This document shows, one piece after another, positions 8,113-15,921 of a stretch of 24,905 nucleotides of DNA (its first letter is position 1; each line of letters begins with the position of its first letter). The notes under the pieces were generated by a model. The model worked only from the letters and a program-made list of their open reading frames with translations, made no database searches and was not told where the DNA came from. Origin of the DNA: an uncultured Eubacteriales bacterium (lineage in GTDB: Bacteria; Bacillota; Clostridia; Lachnospirales; CAG-274); assembly GCA_902496345.1 (NCBI GenBank), contig CABVAP010000017.1:1-24905 (forward strand), written 5' to 3'. The position numbers and the translations under genes were made by a program.

Positions 8113-8823
8113 ATGCCAAGGACATATACCATAAGCAAAGAAGAAGCAAACGAAATCAAAAAAATAAGAAAAACTATAATAGATAAAAGAGTTGATAAAC
8201 GGTTACATGCCAAGGAGCCGACATCCAAAGAAAGCAAGCGACGAGGAGATAAACTCCTCAAAAAAATTAACACTACTGTAAAGGAAGAGGAATGTAAAAA
8301 CAAGGGAAAAATGGTAAGATTAATGTTTCAAGATGAAGCGGGCTTCGGACGAATAAACAAGCCAAAATATTGTTGGTGCAAGAAAGGAATAAGACCATTA
8401 GTACCTTGTCATCATATACGGGAATATCGCTATGTTTTTGGAGCTGTAGAACCACTTACTGGCGAAAGCTGTTTTATTGTGATGCCATATTGTAATACTG
8501 TATGTATGAATGTGTTTTTAAAACATTTATCAGAAAAATATTCTAATGACATAATAGTTTTAGTTTGCGACGGAGCAGCCTGGCATAAATCGAAAACATT
8601 AGAAGTTCCAGCTAATATACGCATAGTATCTATACCCCCATATACACCTGAAATGAATCCTATTGAACAAATTTGGAAAGAAATCAGAAAACAAGGATTC
8701 AAAAACGAAGCGTTTAAAACTCTTGAAAATGTTGTTAAAAGACTTTGTGATGTTATATGTTCAATCTCTGCTGATACGATAAAAAGTATTACAGGAAGAG
8801 ATTGGATTATATCTATTTTTTAA
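8113..8823 (+). CDS. IS630-family transposase, internally deleted
   Basis: 236 residues from the ATG at 8113, which has GAGAGGTGATAAAA in front; an upstream ATG at 8080 lacks a site. The start MPRTYTISKEEANEIKK and the C-terminal DDE core are intact: Asp in MFQDEAGFGRI, Asp in VLVCDGAAWH, Glu in PEMNPIEQIWKE. Full-length relatives have roughly 100 more residues carrying the paired helix-turn-helix region between about residue 35 and 60 here; this copy joins KRLHA directly to KEPTSKESKRR. It could still fold a catalytic domain but has probably lost specific DNA binding. It lies between ends that match an IS1380 element rather than known IS630 ends. Transposition by itself is unlikely. Confidence 0.82.
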   Translation: MPRTYTISKEEANEIKKIRKTIIDKRVDKRLHAKEPTSKESKRRGDKLLKKINTTVKEEECKNKGKMVRLMFQDEAGFGRINKPKYCWCKKGIRPLVPCHHIREYRYVFGAVEPLTGESCFIVMPYCNTVCMNVFLKHLSEKYSNDIIVLVCDGAAWHKSKTLEVPANIRIVSIPPYTPEMNPIEQIWKEIRKQGFKNEAFKTLENVVKRLCDVICSISADTIKSITGRDWIISIF

Positions 8824-8919
8824 ATGGATATTAGTATTAATTAACAAAATCACTCTGAAAATACGCACAATTACGATATTGTTATAGTGATTTTCAAAAT
8901 GAACTTCACGGATTAAGGT

Positions 8920-9057
8920 TTAATTTACAACAGTCTTCTTTTTACGAACCTCATACACAATCCACTCACCCTTCGTTCCTTGCTTTACTTCAGCATTATT
9001 TCCTTTCGCTAAAATGCTTTTTATTTGCTCCAAAAAAACAATTTCCTTTTTACCCAT
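8920..9057 (-). CDS. Small protein of 45 residues, mobile-element accessory
   Basis: ATG at 9057 after GGGGGT (about 9066-9070), stop at 8920. The product begins MGKKEIVFLEQIKSILAKG and ends YEVRKKKTVVN: a short helix, then a basic two-strand segment (EWIVYEVRKKK). It resembles small proteins that accompany recombinase-bearing elements in Clostridia, with no known function. Its stop is six bases from the right end of the inserted IS630-carrying element, and its probable terminator is at 7837-7882 on the other side. It follows the next upstream frame by 18 bases, so they were likely one operon. Confidence 0.6.
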   Translation of the reverse strand: MGKKEIVFLEQIKSILAKGNNAEVKQGTKGEWIVYEVRKKKTVVN

Positions 9058-9075
9058 TTTAAATACCCCCTATCA

Positions 9076-9234
9076 CTAATTGCAAAAATAAGATTTTATA
9101 TCCTCAACCCCTGTTTTTTTCTCTAGGCTTTCACATTCATAACTATGTTTCCTCAAAAAATCGTAAATTCCTTTATCGGCTGCAACATATTCAGAAGCAA
9201 TAGCATCATCATATGTTTCTTCTATTTCATACAT
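9076..9234 (-). pseudogene. Gene remnant cut by the IS1380 left end
   Basis: The frame reads MYEIEETYDDAIASEYVAAD, KGIYDFLRKH and SYECESLEKK to a stop at 9076. It begins within two bases of the IS end at 9236 and has no ribosome site of its own, so the true start was probably lost when the IS inserted. The family is unknown; the fragment is acidic and helical. The DNA on the far side of the IS (10960 onward) does not continue it in an obvious way. Confidence 0.5.
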
Positions 9235-9408
9235 GAATCCGTGAAACTCAATTATTTTTTTTGCTGGAATTACTTAGAATAGATGTTGTTCAATACTTTA
9301 CACCTAATTTAAGTACTCAATTCCCGTTTGTTGTCAAATTTATTTCCATCTTCAGCTTATAAGGGCAAAAATGACGTACTTTAATAAGCCTCTATCTGTT
9401 TTGTGTTT

Positions 9409-10767
9409 TTAAGCTAGAGCAAAACGATTATAAACATCCATAAATGCATGACGCCACACATTACTGCAGCCAATTGCCAAGATAGTCCTTCTCCCATGGG
9501 TTATTATATGTCCGGCGACTTGAATCAGATTCCCTATAACAGTTCTGATACGTCTTCTTTTAACGTGATGTTTTGTTTTAGGAGCTTGTTTGCTTTTTAG
9601 TGACTCCTGACCTATAAGTCGCAAAATATTATACGCAATTACAGTTAATTCAAGAACCAGCTCATTTGTATTAATCTTGCCTGATGGAAGTCTTTCAACA
9701 TCCATATCCGTCTTGATTTCACTGTGGAATTGTTCGCATTCTCCGTGAGCATAATACCCTTTTATGATATCATCATCACTCCAGCCGAGATTTGTCCATA
9801 TGGTATTGCACTCAATATCAGGAAATAAAAGCAACTGACCATTTTTATCAATTGTGCGTTCAATTACCTCATATACAATACGCATGGTAACGGTTTTGGC
9901 TTCTCCTTCGGAATCTGTATAAGCTACATCCTTCTATGAAGAGCCAATGTAAACAGTTTTACCATCACGAGGATTACGGATATCCTTACAGCATTCCTTT
10001 ACTTTGGCAAGCCATTCTTCTTTGGATTCGCCTCTTCGAAGATTTCTTTTTACAATAAACCAAGAACCATCTTCGATAAGTATGCCTAGATTTTCAGTAG
10101 CATCATTACCTGCATCCATACGAACCAATAGTTGTTTGTCTGTTAGTTGATGTCCTAGTTGAAGTGTTTGCTTTAAAAATGCAGGTGTATTGCACTGGCA
10201 ATGCTGACTTCCTTCACGTAGCTCTGTATTTGCAAGAAAGCCCTCTGTGCCAATGCACGCCATTATTGGTGCATAACCATCAAAACCTTTGTATGTAAGT
10301 GAAACTCCTTCCTTATGTGTTTTTGAATTGTCCATAGGAGTGACATCAATATCCAAAGGAATCAACTCGGACTCTAATGCTGAAGGCTGAATATGGAAGG
10401 TATTAAACATAGCAACATTTGCATTTAGGATTTCTTCTCTTAACGAAGACCCTATTTCATCCATACGCTGACGTAATGTCTCAGCAGATGGAATCGCTCT
10501 TGTGATACCAAGAGCAAGCTTGTAATACTCAAGATCATCAGACATCTAATTGATAGCATCATAAGAAGTCTTGCCCTGACAAAGAAGTCCGATGTAAAAA
10601 AGAAGAATATCTCCATTTTTGATTTGGCTCTGGGAACGTTTGCCATCAACTTTCATATTATTGCACTTTTTAATGAAGTTACTTTTACCAAGCATCTGTC
10701 CCACAAGAGATAATCCACTTGGAGTTATTAGTCTTTCATTGGAAAATTTGATTACAAGCTTTTTCAT
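9409..10767 (-). pseudogene. IS1380-family transposase with two in-frame TAG codons
   Basis: One continuous frame of 453 codons begins MKKLVIKFSNERLITPSG at 10767 after GAGGTGA. TAG at 10546-10548 falls in SYDAIN-stop-MSDD, and TAG at 9934-9936 in YIGSS-stop-KDVAYTD, where a Trp is likely. Typical IS1380 DDE features remain: PLDIDVTPMDNSKT for the first Asp, LLVRMDAGNDA for the second, and EQFHSEIKTDMDVERLPSGK for the Glu region. Both stops are single-base changes from sense codons and everything else is intact, so loss of function is recent. Without amber suppression no full transposase is made. Confidence 0.88.
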
Positions 10768-10859
10768 AAGTATTCACCTCATATATTGATTGATACTTAT
10801 ATTTTACTATATTAGGCGTTAAAAGTATAGAAAATATAAGAAAATCATATGTTTTTATC

Positions 10860-10876
10860 TTCACCCATTTGGTGAA
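10860..10876. promoter_or_regulatory. TTCACC-N5-GGTGAA palindrome, copy 2
   Basis: Inverted repeat centred 91 bases from the right (head) end of the IS1380 element, upstream of the transposase start. Same sequence and position as 8018-8034. Confidence 0.5.
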
Positions 10877-11065
10877 AACAGAAACGGAAAATGAAAACGT
10901 GTTACACCCTGTATTCATAAGGTATAAGCCATAAATTGAGTTAATGAGTTTCACGGATTAAGGATAAAGTCTATTAATAACTTCGGCAAATGCATTAATT
11001 TTAATATGATAATGTCATAACAAATTACATTTTGCTTTTAACATTATACACTTCATAGTTTTATA

Positions 11066-12262
11066 CTATTCTATAACCTCTCCGTTATCAAGGTTGATTT
11101 TGATAATATCTGTGTAGGTATTCAAATCTTCATTATATTTTGCTTCGGAATACTCTGTCTTTATTACGGCTATATTTTCATCTGTAATTTCAACCTCACA
11201 ATTACCATAAAGGCTATAAGGTACTTCAAAAAGGTGAGTTGGTGGATTTTCATATATTTTGAGTGCATCATCAAGATAGCTTTCAACAAAGGATTCTGCC
11301 GCTTTTTTTGCTGAATTTTCAAGCTGAGTATTTAAGCTTGGCACAAAATCCTTATCAATTAAAAGCTTAGGATAATTTACTGTTGCATTAATACAAGCAT
11401 AGCCGTCAGAGCCATTTTTACTTATCTCAATTTTTTCAACGCTATAAGCTTCATTTTCATCAGCAGCTTCAACATCATCTACACCTGTCGCTATGGCATA
11501 TTCTTCGTCAGAAATTCTTGCACCATTTATTATTCCATAATGATTATAATAAATTATTTCATCATTAATAAGATAAATCACCGAAATAATGCCGCCTGAA
11601 TTATGTGCTAAAAAATAAGTAATATTAAGCTCTGTATTTTCAGTTCCTGATGTATTGGCTACATCAATAGCTACATCACTAATATCCGAAACAATATTTT
11701 TGTTTAAAACCGCAGCACCTGTGTAATTGTCTGTAATAACAGGATACTGATATGCTACTCTTCTCTTTCCCTCTGCTATTGCACTATTTGTATCATAATT
11801 TACACTTTCAGGGGCTTCTCCTGTAACCTTAGGAGTATTAACTGTAATTGTTCTTGTTATACCATCCCAATTAACCTCTGCACCTATACTCTCTGAAAGT
11901 ATCCTTAAAGGCACCATTGTTCTGCCATTAATAATCTGTGCAGGAACATCACTTTCAATTTCAGCACCCTCGCCAAGGCGTACCTTTGTGTCGCCTATAG
12001 CTATACCTACGGTCATTCCACCGTATTCTGCCTCACAAAGTCGTATATCATCATACCATTTTACCTCTGCTCCCATTTTTTCAAAAGCAGCACGAAAAGG
12101 CACAAGAGTTCTTCCATTTTGTATAACAGGCTCTTGGTCATTCGAAAAGTCCACCTCTGCTCCATTAATAATCAGCTTAACCTTTTCGTCTGCCATTGCT
12201 GTTACACTCATAGCTGATATAGAAATTACAGCTAAAATTAATAATGCTAATATTTTTTTCAT
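11066..12262 (-). CDS. Secreted copper-amine-oxidase N-domain protein with DUF3298-like C-terminus
   Basis: 398 residues from the ATG at 12262; an earlier ATG at 12277 overlaps the GGAGGTG ribosome site and is unlikely. A signal peptide (MKKILALLILAVISISAM, cleavage near VTAMADE) is followed by two stalk repeats typical of the copper amine oxidase N-terminal domain: NGRTLVPFRAAFEKMGAEV and NGRTMVPLRILSESIGAEV. Residues about 150-398 resemble the DUF4163/DUF3298 (RsiV/PdaC-type) region, with YQYPVITDN and NSGGIISVIYLIND. These domains are common on clostridial surface proteins; no enzyme activity can be assigned. It follows the cyclic-nucleotide-binding gene by about 105 bases, so it may have its own promoter. 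Confidence 0.8.
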   Translation of the reverse strand: MKKILALLILAVISISAMSVTAMADEKVKLIINGAEVDFSNDQEPVIQNGRTLVPFRAAFEKMGAEVKWYDDIRLCEAEYGGMTVGIAIGDTKVRLGEGAEIESDVPAQIINGRTMVPLRILSESIGAEVNWDGITRTITVNTPKVTGEAPESVNYDTNSAIAEGKRRVAYQYPVITDNYTGAAVLNKNIVSDISDVAIDVANTSGTENTELNITYFLAHNSGGIISVIYLINDEIIYYNHYGIINGARISDEEYAIATGVDDVEAADENEAYSVEKIEISKNGSDGYACINATVNYPKLLIDKDFVPSLNTQLENSAKKAAESFVESYLDDALKIYENPPTHLFEVPYSLYGNCEVEITDENIAVIKTEYSEAKYNEDLNTYTDIIKINLDNGEVIE

Positions 12263-12367
12263 AAGAAGCACCTCCATTATCTGTCTCCAACAGCTTTCAA
12301 TTATAAAGCTGATGAGAATAAATTCCTTATTTTCTTTCTGACTATAATTATCGTTATCGTCAAAAAA

Positions 12368-12850
12368 TCATACCTTGTCCATAAACTTTGCAGTATAATA
12401 GGTCATATCATAAATTTTATACTGCTTAATTTTTTCGGTTAAATACTTACTATTTTTTTCTTCTTTCAGCTTATCCGCCAGCTCCTCGTATATCATATCA
12501 ATATTTGTATTAAGTAAAACAATACGATTAGCCATATTTTTCATAATATCGGCAGCATTTTTCGGATTGTTGGCTATAAAGCTTTCAAAATCCTCTGCAC
12601 TAATACGCATAACCGCAACATCATTTATTGCAACAACAGTGTAAGGACTTGGTTTGCCTGTAAGAAGGGATACCTCCCCAAAACATTTCTGCTCACCAAC
12701 AACCCCCAAAAGATATTCGTCCTTCTCCCCATAGTGAAGATATAGAGCAACATTACCAGAAAGAAGCTTATACATTTCTGCACAGCTTTTTCCACCATGT
12801 ATTAGAATATCATCTTCCTTAAAAAGTTGTATCACAGGCTTTTTGTTCAT
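12368..12850 (-). CDS. Cyclic-nucleotide-binding domain protein without DNA-binding domain
   Basis: 160 residues; ATG at 12850 follows AGGAGTG. Residues 1-110 form a cNMP-binding beta-barrel: LLSGNVALYLHYGEKDEYL, then the phosphate-binding-cassette region FGEVSLLTGKPSPYTVVA. The Arg that normally contacts the cyclic phosphate is not at its usual place (SPYT replaces the R-T-A-like pattern), so classic cAMP binding is doubtful. A helix follows (IMKNMANRIVLLNTNIDMIY), then a short lysine-rich tail where Crp/Fnr proteins would have a helix-turn-helix; none is present. It probably acts as a ligand-sensing or protein-binding module. It sits 176 bases after the symporter gene with an AT-rich gap between. 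Confidence 0.78.
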   Translation of the reverse strand: MNKKPVIQLFKEDDILIHGGKSCAEMYKLLSGNVALYLHYGEKDEYLLGVVGEQKCFGEVSLLTGKPSPYTVVAINDVAVMRISAEDFESFIANNPKNAADIMKNMANRIVLLNTNIDMIYEELADKLKEEKNSKYLTEKIKQYKIYDMTYYTAKFMDKV

Positions 12851-13026
12851 GCTTTAAAACACTCCTTTCATATTAGAATTTTATTTAGCAATCGCTGTCG
12901 ATTATAGCATATTTAACTAATTATTTATATTTATAAGCCTAAGTCAGTACCACACAGTTTAATAAAATAGGTTTATTTTTTAATAATGATATTTACCCTA
13001 ATTTGAATTATATTTATCCAAATCTA

Positions 13027-14654
13027 TCATTCCCTCTGTTCTTGCCACAATGTTATTACAGTCGCATCACCAGTAACATTGGTGCAAGTCTGCCCCATAC
13101 CTACTAAAGCATAAATACCCATAATCAAGCTGATTGCTTCAGCTGGAATTCCAATCTGAGGAAGCAGAATAGAAATACACACCAAGCAGCCTCCTGGAAC
13201 ACCTGGAGCATCAATCGACAGCGCTAGTATAGCAACAAAAAGAGTTAAAATAGTGCCACCTGCCATAGAAACACCAAAAATCCTTGCCATAAAAAGTGCA
13301 CTAATTATCTGAGTAATACAGCTTCCATCCACATTAATCGTTGCACTAAGAGGAATGGAAAAGGAATATATCTTTTTTTTGCAATACCAAGCTTCTCATC
13401 ACATTGCTTTATAGATGTAGGCATTGCAGCATTGCTGGAGCTTAGAGTATAAGGCGTAAGCATAGCAGGCATAAAGCCTTTTATAAATTTAAGAGGATTT
13501 AATCTTCCCGCTACCAAAATAAGTATTAGATAAGCAAAAATCATAAAAATATAACCTATGTAACATAGAGGAACCCATGCTGCAACCTTAATAAGATTTT
13601 TAATATCCATACCTATTACCATTTTAGCCATTGAGCAAAACACAGCAATAGGCATAAAAGAAATAATCATTGCTGTTATCTTAGAGAAAACGGCATTAGC
13701 GCTGACTATTGCCTTTCTAACTCCCACAGCATTATCTGATAATTTTGAAGCCCCAATCCCAAGGATTGCCGCCATAAAAATAATTTGCAGCATATCAGCC
13801 CTTAAAAATGGGGTAATAAAATCACTTGGAACAATATTAACAATAGTATCACTTATTGATAATGTTAATTCCTCACCCTTTGCAATTGTAGTAGCAGCAT
13901 CATCAGTTATTGCTTCAACTAATGCAGTATCACCAATAGGGAAAATCTGATAGACTGAATATCCTATCATAATTGCAATAGCAGAGGTTATAATATAACA
14001 GCCAATAACCTTACTCGCTATTCTTCCCAGAGCCTTTAAATCACCAAAATCAGCAATACTCGATGCAATGGAAAAGAAAACCAGTGGTCCAACAATCATT
14101 TTCAAGGCATTTAAAAACATAGTCGATATTGATGAAAAAATGTTTTGGGAAATAGTATTTGTTACGAAGCTAGGAACAAAAAATTTCATAACAAATCCTA
14201 TAATAACACCAAATACCAAAGCAAATATAGTATAGATTATCTGTTGATATTTTGTTGTACTTACCCTAATATCAGCCATATTTACATTGTGCCTGTTACT
14301 TATGGTAATATTATCGCCCAAAACCTTATTCATCAGGCTGCGAATGACAGCTTCTGTTTCCGCATCATCTTCATCAGTGTATTCAAAAACACTCCGAAGC
14401 TCAGAAAGCTCAAACCTTTCACCTTTACAGCTCATATGAATAGTAATATTTCCAAGTAGAGATTTAACATACACCTTAACCGTTTCCTCTTCACTGGAAC
14501 AATTTGCAATCAGCTTTGCCAAAACCTCTTCTGCTGACAGAAGTGTGAAAACAATCTCTTTCTTTTCAACCTTCATCTCTGAAAGGGCAGTTCTGATAAA
14601 CTCAAAACCCTTTGATATTTCATTTTGCTGTGCTTTCAACATAATTTTTTTCAT
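13027..14654 (-). pseudogene. Dicarboxylate/amino-acid:cation symporter with RsbW-like N-terminal domain, frameshifted
   Basis: Start at 14654 (MKKIMLKAQQNE) after GAGGGAT. Residues 1-145 resemble an anti-sigma/RsbW-type ATPase fold (VFTLLSAEEVLAKLIANCSS), but the N-box Asn is Lys and no Asp-x-Gly follows, so ATP binding is doubtful. From about 150 it is a DAACS (GltP/DctA-like) carrier with about eight membrane segments: MFLNALKMIVGPLVFFSIAS, TLSSSNAAMPTSIKQC, then in the next frame DGSCITQIISALFMARIFG and GQTCTNVTGDATVITLW. The frame breaks at the A8 run (13373-13380 on the plus strand, Ts); nine As would give GIAKKKIYSFSIPLSATINV and one protein of about 542 residues. Loss by mutation, slippage control or sequencing error are all possible. 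Confidence 0.82.
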
Positions 14655-14728
14655 AAACAAATCCCTCATATGTAAGTCAATTAACTGATTTTTAGAAACA
14701 GCTAGTTAATAAAGCCCTAAGACTTATC

Positions 14729-14785
14729 CTAATTACAAAGTAAACACCTAGAAGCTTCCTCATAAATCCTAAAATCATTAATCAT
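14729..14785 (-). other. 18-codon remnant resembling the start of a PreT/GltD-type oxidoreductase
   Basis: MINDFRIYEEASRCLLCN then TAG. The EASRCLLC pattern is the first iron-sulphur cysteine motif of PreT/GltD-like NADPH oxidoreductases, and GAGGT precedes the ATG. The rest of the gene is absent; the symporter gene starts 74 bases further on. Could be chance. Confidence 0.3.
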
Positions 14786-14858
14786 AATTCAAACCTCACA
14801 TTTTTAAGAAGCTTTTTTATTCATAATAATACCATAGGACTCAGTTTTTTGTATACCA

Positions 14859-15794
14859 CTACTCATTATCAACAGGCACAGCTGCAACAAAACATTTATC
14901 CTTTATATGACCCTCATCACCAAAGAAATCAAAGAATGTGAAGTTATAAATAAATCTTTCTGCACCATATACTCCATAGCCGTCCTGATTATGGTCAGTA
15001 GTATCAAAGGAGTCTGCAACAACAATGACATCATCACCTTCATATTCCGTACCCATATCATCATAGCCAATTATAACCTGCCAATGACCGCCCCAATCAT
15101 TCCAGCCCACGATAATCGGAATACCGTCCTTTATGTGCTGCTTAATAAAAGCCGTATTAATCGCATCAGTATTATCCTTATAATCATAGGTTGTTTCAAG
15201 CTTAAAGCCGCCAACTCCCTCAAACATCTGAATAATTTGGTCTGTACAAGTACCCTTGTGTATATCCTCGTGATTATCTCTCAAATCAGCAAGAGTTTTT
15301 TCATTCCAATCACCAAGTCTGTCATAGTAAGCCAAAACCATTTCCACACTGCTCACACCGCAAGACCACCATGAGGTTTGCTGAATAGTTTTGAATTTAG
15401 GCAAAATCAAAAGACTATCAGTAGGCTTAGAGTTGTAAAAATCAACATTATTAAAATATGGTGAATTTTTATAATCACCCTTACGATTTACAGAATACGC
15501 ACCCATATCATCATAATCATATGTTATAGGAAGCTTCATTTCCTCGGTATAATTGCCCGTTAAAGTTTTTTCGTCCTTATTCTGCGACATTTCAACGGTT
15601 TTGTTATCACCATTCCATTCTAAATTAATACCAAGAGTCTCTGCAAGCTCTCGCACAGATACAAAAACCCTGCCGTCTACAATTTCATTACTTAGCTCAA
15701 CATCTTTTCCATCAACCTTAACCTTAGCTTTATCCTGTGCATACACAACTGATGAGCAAAAAAACATTACACAAGCTAAAACTACCGCAAACAT
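14859..15794 (-). CDS. Secreted C39-like cysteine peptidase with copper-amine-oxidase N-domain
   Basis: About 311 residues. A hydrophobic signal segment (FAVVLACVMFFCSSVVYAQ) is followed by one copper amine oxidase N-domain repeat (DGRVFVSVRELAETLGINLE, about 40-70). The second half is a peptidase C39_2 domain with all expected residues: Cys in QTSWWSCGVSSVEMVLAYY, His in GGHWQVIIGYDD, Asp in VVADSFDTTD. The best ribosome site (AGGAGGT) is 15 bases before the ATG at 15794, while well-spaced upstream ATGs (ATGAAAATGAAA) lie in another frame. One more A in the A6 run at 15794-15799 would join them and give a normal positively charged signal start, MKMKKMFAVV. An exported protease of unknown target; bacteriocin-type C39 context is absent. 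Confidence 0.8.
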   Translation of the reverse strand: MFAVVLACVMFFCSSVVYAQDKAKVKVDGKDVELSNEIVDGRVFVSVRELAETLGINLEWNGDNKTVEMSQNKDEKTLTGNYTEEMKLPITYDYDDMGAYSVNRKGDYKNSPYFNNVDFYNSKPTDSLLILPKFKTIQQTSWWSCGVSSVEMVLAYYDRLGDWNEKTLADLRDNHEDIHKGTCTDQIIQMFEGVGGFKLETTYDYKDNTDAINTAFIKQHIKDGIPIIVGWNDWGGHWQVIIGYDDMGTEYEGDDVIVVADSFDTTDHNQDGYGVYGAERFIYNFTFFDFFGDEGHIKDKCFVAAVPVDNE

Positions 15795-15921
15795 TTTTTC
15801 ATTTTCATTACCTCCTACAATAACATAAAAACAACCTATAAGCTAGAAGAACTCTATTTATATACCATAGCTTGACAGATTTTAACGGTGCTAAGGAAAC
15901 CGTCATACAGTAGACATTATA

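Larger units (their letters stand above)
7935..8914 (+). mobile_element. IS1380-type ends around an IS630-type transposase gene
   Basis: AATCCGTGAAACTCAA at 7935-7950 and TTCACGGATT at 8905-8914 form inverted ends. The same ends bound the IS1380-family element at 9236-10959. The head end also shares a palindrome, TTCACC-N5-GGTGAA (8018-8034), whose centre is 91 bases from the end, exactly as in the IS1380 copy (10860-10876). The gene inside is an internally shortened IS630-type transposase. No target duplication was found. This looks like a non-autonomous IS1380 derivative with a foreign passenger. Confidence 0.6.
9236..10959 (-). mobile_element. IS1380-family insertion sequence, about 1.72 kb
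   Basis: AATCCGTGAAACTCAAT at 9236-9252 is inverted at 10945-10959 (GAGTTTCACGGATT region). The element carries one transposase frame on the minus strand, interrupted by two TAG codons. Length and transposase agree with the IS1380 family. No clear target duplication is seen (ACATG versus AAGGA outside the repeats), which may mean later rearrangement. Its right end marks the boundary with chromosome-like DNA. Confidence 0.82.

Noticed and set aside
4706..10548. Stop-codon reassignment as the reason for in-frame TGA, TAG and TAA
   Set aside because: All three stops also end intact genes normally here (TAG at 3625, TAA at 8821, TGA at 19417), so the standard code holds and the interruptions are local lesions.
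12368..12850. Crp/Fnr transcription factor
   Set aside because: There is no helix-turn-helix; the protein ends about 50 residues after the cyclic-nucleotide fold.
15870..15910. Terminator after the NlpC/P60 gene (ACGGT...ACCGT)
   Set aside because: The stem is only about five pairs and no T-run follows on the minus strand.
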